Positions 34,832-38,438 of a stretch of DNA of 38,438 nucleotides are shown one piece after another. The translations under genes and the position numbers were made by a program. Position 1 is the first letter of the stretch. Each line of letters begins with the position of its first letter. The stretch is from Chloromonas sp. AAM2. Its lineage: Eukaryota; Chlorophyta; Chlorophyceae; Chlamydomonadales; Chlamydomonadaceae. Under the pieces are notes generated by a model. That model made no database searches and was not told the DNA's origin. It saw only the letters and a list, made by a program, of their open reading frames with translations. The stretch covers positions 1 to 38,438 of the forward strand of contig QAXH01003729.1 in the NCBI GenBank assembly GCA_004335635.1. Reading direction: 5' to 3'.

Positions 34832-35112
34832 GGCTTCAAATCCCGATAGGCTAAAGGATCGATAGGCCATGCTTTCACAGTTTGTATTCGTACTCATTTT
34901 GAAGAGGACCGCATTAGATACGCTGGCTTTGCTGGAGCCGCGTACTTGCATTGAACAAGGGAGACGAGATGTCTGTATCCCATCCAACACTGTGCCTTGC
35001 CCTGCGATTGCAGGCGGAGCGGAAGGCGAAAGCTGAGCGGAAAGCAGCGGCCCAGGAAGATCAACAGCAAGCGGACAGCAGAGCAGATGAGGAGCGACTT
35101 GACAGAACCTGA
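32503..35112 (+). CDS. Small two-helix membrane protein, uncharacterised
   Basis: Five exons, 32503-32719, 33046-33110, 33524-33574, 34223-34336 and 35014-35112, with perfect GT-AG sites and matching phases, give 181 residues. The N-terminal 60 residues are Pro/Ala-rich and disordered. Residues about 75-93 (WGGGAAIAYTYLVGF) form a first membrane segment, KDRPTWLNTFRQR a short basic loop, and about 108-128 (IFIMSPLIAMYMTGANLLP) a second one. The C-terminal 32 residues are a charged helix rich in Ala, Glu, Lys, Arg and Gln. The start has two adjacent ATGs (32503 and 32506). It resembles small accessory subunits of mitochondrial complexes in size and layout, but I do not recognise the family. 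The gene is divergent from the mL59-like gene. The last intron carries a hairpin and an rRNA fragment. Confidence 0.75.
33323..33415. repeat. AT-rich degenerate repeat (TATATATGCCTATAGTTA)
   Basis: TATATATATGCCTATAGTTT and CTATATATATGCCTATAGTT, with flanking ACTTATG(G/C)TTA elements, in intron 2 of the small membrane protein gene. Confidence 0.85.
33803..33832 (+). repeat. Dispersed family 2, copy 3
   Basis: GAACCATGGAAAGCCATGTA followed by ATGATGATT; 18 bases identical to the copy at 10155-10172. No flanking duplication seen. In intron 3 of the small membrane protein gene. Confidence 0.65.
34687..34755. repeat. 29-bp perfect-stem hairpin in an intron
   Basis: Arms 34687-34715 and 34727-34755 pair at all 29 positions (one G-T pair) around the 11-nt loop TATTGATAAAC. 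It lies in the last intron of the small membrane protein gene, 40 bp before the rRNA fragment. A foldback element or small-RNA precursor is possible. Confidence 0.93.
34796..34893 (-). rRNA. 25S rRNA fragment, degenerate, in antisense
   Basis: Read on the minus strand, about 98 nt match the highly conserved part of eukaryotic cytosolic 25S/28S rRNA around AGGTGTCAGAAAAGTTACCA and CAGGGATAACTGG, upstream of which AGTACGAATAC, GTGAAAGC and CCTATCGATCC are in the expected order. A few substitutions and small shifts (near 34841-34851) mark it as a degenerate copy. The eukaryotic wording excludes a plastid or bacterial origin. The match begins at GCCAGTTATCC and stops at TATTCGTACT; the rest of the rRNA is absent. 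Confidence 0.85.
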
Positions 35113-37039
35113 CTGTGTTTTCATCATCATTTCAGTGTGCAGCCATTTGGGCCATGTTTTGCTTCACTGTTGCTATATGTAGGGGGTTTGCTTGCTGGTG
35201 GCTGCTCAGCATAAGCGATTTCTACTCTTATAGGAAACCTCGGCGGACCAGCACAGATCTTTGGCAGGCCAGCACGGCTCATCACCTTTGTGCATGCCGT
35301 GCCCTGCACAACTCCATGACATCACTTAGACAATCAGACTTGGGTATCTCTTGCCTGATCACTTATCATAGAAAGGGATTACACCAGGGATGTCCCAAAT
35401 CCTTTGAGCGTGAATGCTAGCGAACCATGCCTGACACGAAGATGGAGCCGTCCTATCCCGCCATCTGCAGCGTTAAACAAAGGCACGGGTCACTGCCACT
35501 GGTTGTAGTCTGGATTGCACGTCCCTACCCACCCATTGTGAACTCAGCATGCACATTACGCGAGCACTGGATGATACCGCATGCACACCAACCGCATGCA
35601 CACCAACCATGCCTGTTTTGAACATGAACATGAAGGGAAAACACCTTGCCTGATGTTTTGTAGGGGGTCAAGCCCAACGCCCATGTTTTCCAGCTGTCGT
35701 GTGGCTTGTTCAGCACAAATCCTAACGTGAGAAACGGGAGAGTGTCTGTGTGTGCCCCTGAGTACACCTGGTGCCAGGAAGCACACCGTGCGTTGCTGAG
35801 TAGGCAGGCAAGGTTTTATGGTGCGACGACTGACGAAACAGCAGCAGTCGTCAGACCCATCATGGTATTCTCTTAATGCTTGACTGCTGCGTTTGTCTGA
35901 TGATCGCAGTCGGGGCTCGCAGTACCGCCCACGTATTTGCGCACCATCCCTACCTAGTTCCCGAGATCCCATCATGCTCTGTGCGCCAGCTTGTGTTTTT
36001 CTGTGGCTTTCAGATAAGCTCCTGCTGCACAATGGTGTTCCATGCATGGCAGGGCGCACGGTGTAGGAGCTTTACTTTGGGTTTACGACGCGTGCAGCAG
36101 ATGTCGATCGCCTGTGCGCACAATGAGTGGCCTGTTTCTCTACCCTGTTCCCAGACCTGGTTGAGAAGACACCTGCTGTTTCGAATTCAAGTCGTCCGTC
36201 ACACTCCCGTCACGATTTGACTTCTCTCACTTCATCCAGCTATTCAAGCGCAAAAGTGACTGCCGTGGTTCCCATACTACGTTCCCATACATCCTGTGGA
36301 ACTCTGGCACGCCAGTCCGACGGGAGATCGCTCTGGTTCGCGCTAAAGTTGCGGCTGGTATTATCGGCGAGCGCGACGGGCTGTATCGTATCGCTTTGGC
36401 TTTCGGGCATGGCGCGTGTGTAGTGCGATCGGCTTGCTGCGTAACGCGACCATTCGTGTTAGGAAGCTCGAGACCAATGTCCTGGGGGATTTGCCTTGTG
36501 GCTCCGATGCCGCTCTTGGACGTCTCCAGCAACCGGTGCACCGTCCCAGCCTCCAGATTCAGAGCTCTACATTCCAACGCATATATGGTGTGTAAGACCT
36601 GGACTTGAACGCGGGCATCACAGCAAGCTTTTCAGCCTGCGCGTTGATATTCTTTTCCGTAATGGACATTTTTGTAACTCCTTTCTGCCGTAACACGCTT
36701 TATCCGCAAAAGGGTCCATGAATCTTCAGCTGTGGTCACGTCCCAGGTTGGCCAACCACGCTCGAATCCGCCCCGATATGCCTCAACTCATGAGTACGAT
36801 GCAGTCTTGAAGCATGGAGGCGGTAGGTTGCAGGGCAGAGCGCGGGACGTTAAACGCATCAGCAGCAACAGCACTGACGATCAGACATCCTGACCATCTT
36901 GGACTCTTCACAGTGTAACCGAACCACAGAGCTTGGCAGTTACAAGCTGGGAACGGGATCCGTATAAATTCCTGCGCCAAGCAGGTTTGACCTACTAAGG
37001 GAAAGCCCAGCCGGGAGTTCAGAGTCAGCGCGCTCAGTC
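35113..37039. other. Spacer with one odd CpG-rich ORF region
   Basis: 3' UTR of the small membrane protein gene, then about 1.5 kb without a recognised gene. 36200-36670 stands out: two overlapping minus-strand frames look coding (see separate entry). 36783-36980 (-) is another open frame of no known family. The last 100 bp must hold the promoter of the secreted protein gene. Confidence 0.4.
36227..36669 (-). pseudogene. Possible broken gene of unknown origin
   Basis: A 36-codon minus-strand frame starts with ATG at 36669 (MSITEKNINAQAEKL) and ends in TGA at 36559. An overlapping frame, open from about 36622 to 36227, continues with LECRALNLEAG, HRLLETSKSGIGATRQIP and a basic Arg/Pro-rich tail. 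The change of frame at about 36575-36615 could be a frameshift or an unseen intron. The sequence is visibly richer in CpG than its surroundings. I recognise no family, and chance remains possible. Confidence 0.3.
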
Positions 37040-38438
37040 ATGAAGGTTCGTGCAGGCCTTGCGAGGCAAGCCTGCGCGATGCTGATGCTGGCCCTAGCTG
37101 GAAGCGCTGAAGCCTCTGGTGGTGAGTGAGCGCCAATGCCATTGCAGCCGATGCCGACTGGCCGATTGTCGGATCGCCGCACCTCACATCGGCCCCATGC
37201 GTCCAGCCTCCTTCAAACGCATCCCTGCGATAGCCCCGCATCATAGCATTGCTGAGCTCCCCAAGCAGTATCTGCAACGCTCGCATCGTGCCTGAGGCAA
37301 GCGATTGAGTCGCGGCTGACTCTTCGTGCTGCCGTGGCATTTGCGTCTGTCTTGCACAGACCCAATCTTATCCCGTGTCTATCAACTCGCACAGTTCTTT
37401 AACTCACTCACTGGACGCCGGCGACGTTGCCTGCAGGCTGGGTGCCACTTGCACAGTACGGAAGGAAGATGCTGCAGTCATCATCGCCATCGTGCAACTC
37501 AACGGCTCAGAACAACCTGAGCATCGGTTTTTGGAGAAATAACCAGGAGGCGTAAGTCTTTGATGCAAGCATCGCCTACAGAGACTCATCAGGTTGCACG
37601 CAAGTCGCCTTTCCAATTGTTCATGACATTCCACTTTTGGTTTCTTTGTGAAATGCATGGCTGCAGGTGTGCAGATGTGACATCTGCAACCACCTTCCTG
37701 AACGATCAGAACGAAAACATCTTAGAAGTCTGCAACTACAGTGGCACTGGCAGTCTGACGGCCTGCGAGTGTGCCGGCATCAACGTTGGTGGCGGTGGTG
37801 GTGGAGCGACCACATGCGCCAGAGCTGCTGCACAACTGTCGGCTTTGCAGATCGGCATTGAAAAGTACAGCTTTGATGCCGGTGTTTGGTAAGTTTGTTT
37901 CTAGGCCACGCAGCACTGATTGACCTTTACTACAATTGTGTGCAACTGTGGAAGACCTGACCTGAATGTCCGTTGTTGGCCCATCTACTTGACAAGCCTA
38001 TGAACGTTATTCATTCTCCTATTGCCTTCCAGTTAGACCGCGATAGATACATTTGGATATGTGATTCACTTAGTGACCAGGGTTTTTACCTCAGCATCGC
38101 TCACCTTGTACAATGATGGAGCATGTAGGCCACCAGCTAAACCTTTAACAGCGCCCTGTCACAGCCAATAGCAGCCGTCTGGAAACCAACTTAACGTACC
38201 CGTTTTGGTTGCAGGAATGTACTGCCATCCTCTTGCAGCTTCATTTCAGTCTCCTTCCCCGTCCTGCCAAGCACTGTGACCGCAGCCCTGGCTGGCTACT
38301 TTGGCACAGGAACTGATGACGGCAGGTGTAGTCAGATCACCAGTTGTGTTGGTAGCGGGATAATTCCCGCTAAGGAGGCACGGCCAAGCGAGCTGTGCGG
38401 AGCACCGCCACCCAGTCCTCCGCCGTCGCCCCCTCCCC
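37040..38438 (+). CDS. Secreted Cys-rich hydroxyproline-rich glycoprotein (partial, runs off the window)
   Basis: Exons 37040-37121, 37437-37551, 37667-37888 and 38215 to the window edge, all GT-AG and phase-consistent. The first exon encodes a clear signal peptide: a basic start (MKVRAGLARQ), a hydrophobic core (MLMLALAG) and a small-residue cleavage region (SAEASG). The ectodomain has many cysteines (SCNST, ACADV, EVCNYS, ACECAG, TTCARA, SCSF, RCSQITSCVG, ELCG) and a six-glycine run, then at 38405-38438 turns into PPPSPPPSPPP, the hydroxyproline-rich type of algal cell-wall and extracellular-matrix proteins. Pherophorins have this plan, but I do not see their characteristic Cys pattern, so I only call it pherophorin-like in layout. 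It probably continues with a second globular domain beyond the edge. Likely secreted to the wall. Confidence 0.8.

Noticed and set aside
36590..36670. Possible tRNA (TTCAAGTCC loop and a CCA-like end)
   Set aside because: The T-arm and acceptor stems do not pair; no cloverleaf can be drawn.
1..38438. A clustered biosynthetic or defence system
   Set aside because: Gene functions are unrelated housekeeping roles on both strands with separate promoters; no shared pathway or defence domains are visible.

Overview
This is nuclear DNA of a green alga (Chlorophyta), judged from intron-rich genes with GT-AG splice sites, TGTAA-type polyadenylation signals, plant-type protein families and an extracellular protein whose domain runs into a PPSPPP hydroxyproline-rich stretch. 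The class cannot be fixed from the window. There are no operons, insertion sequences or CRISPR arrays. A 4-base N gap lies at 31540-31543. All gene models come from reading frames, splice-site phase and remembered family motifs, without transcript data.

Layout, left to right. 38-5812 (+): the 3' end of a UPL1/2-like HECT ubiquitin ligase, with its N-terminus outside the window. 6844-8195 (+): a two-exon protein with a CPFL heme-regulatory-like motif and a hydrophobic C-terminal region. 8300-9800: repeat-rich, with a PIF1/Helitron helicase relic. 9807-11047 (-): an NDUFAF3-like complex I assembly factor (Mth938 domain), 5' end unresolved. 11048-13739: no convincing gene. 13740-18881 (-): a ten-exon armadillo-like protein with a polyglutamine run. 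18885-20673: repeats, including a very strong hairpin. 20674-26711 (-): a complete nine-exon Rubisco-LSMT-type SET protein. 27020-28301 (+): SmD2, divergent from the SET gene across about 310 bp. 28302-30133: no gene seen. 30134-32252 (-): a small basic protein resembling mitoribosomal mL59/MrpL25. 32503-35112 (+): a five-exon small membrane protein, divergent from the previous gene across 250 bp. 35113-37039: no firm gene, with one odd CpG-rich ORF. 37040-38438 (+): the start of a secreted Cys-rich hydroxyproline-rich glycoprotein, cut by the window edge.

The genes are ordinary housekeeping and organelle-related loci, and I see no functional gene cluster. Two divergent pairs (SET/SmD2 and mL59-like/membrane protein) probably share bidirectional promoters. 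Two genes, possibly three, point to mitochondria (NDUFAF3, the mL59-like protein and perhaps the two-helix membrane protein), but this is not a cluster in any strict sense.

The unusual content is non-coding: three foldback structures (20218-20358, 23631-23713, 34687-34755); a piece of 25S rRNA in antisense inside an intron (34796-34893); a short dispersed repeat with an ATG-repeat tail, one copy of which is flanked by 12-bp direct repeats; and a second dispersed motif of about 30 bp in four copies. The hairpin pair at 20218-20358, which has two different stems around one identical 18-nt loop, is the strangest single structure.
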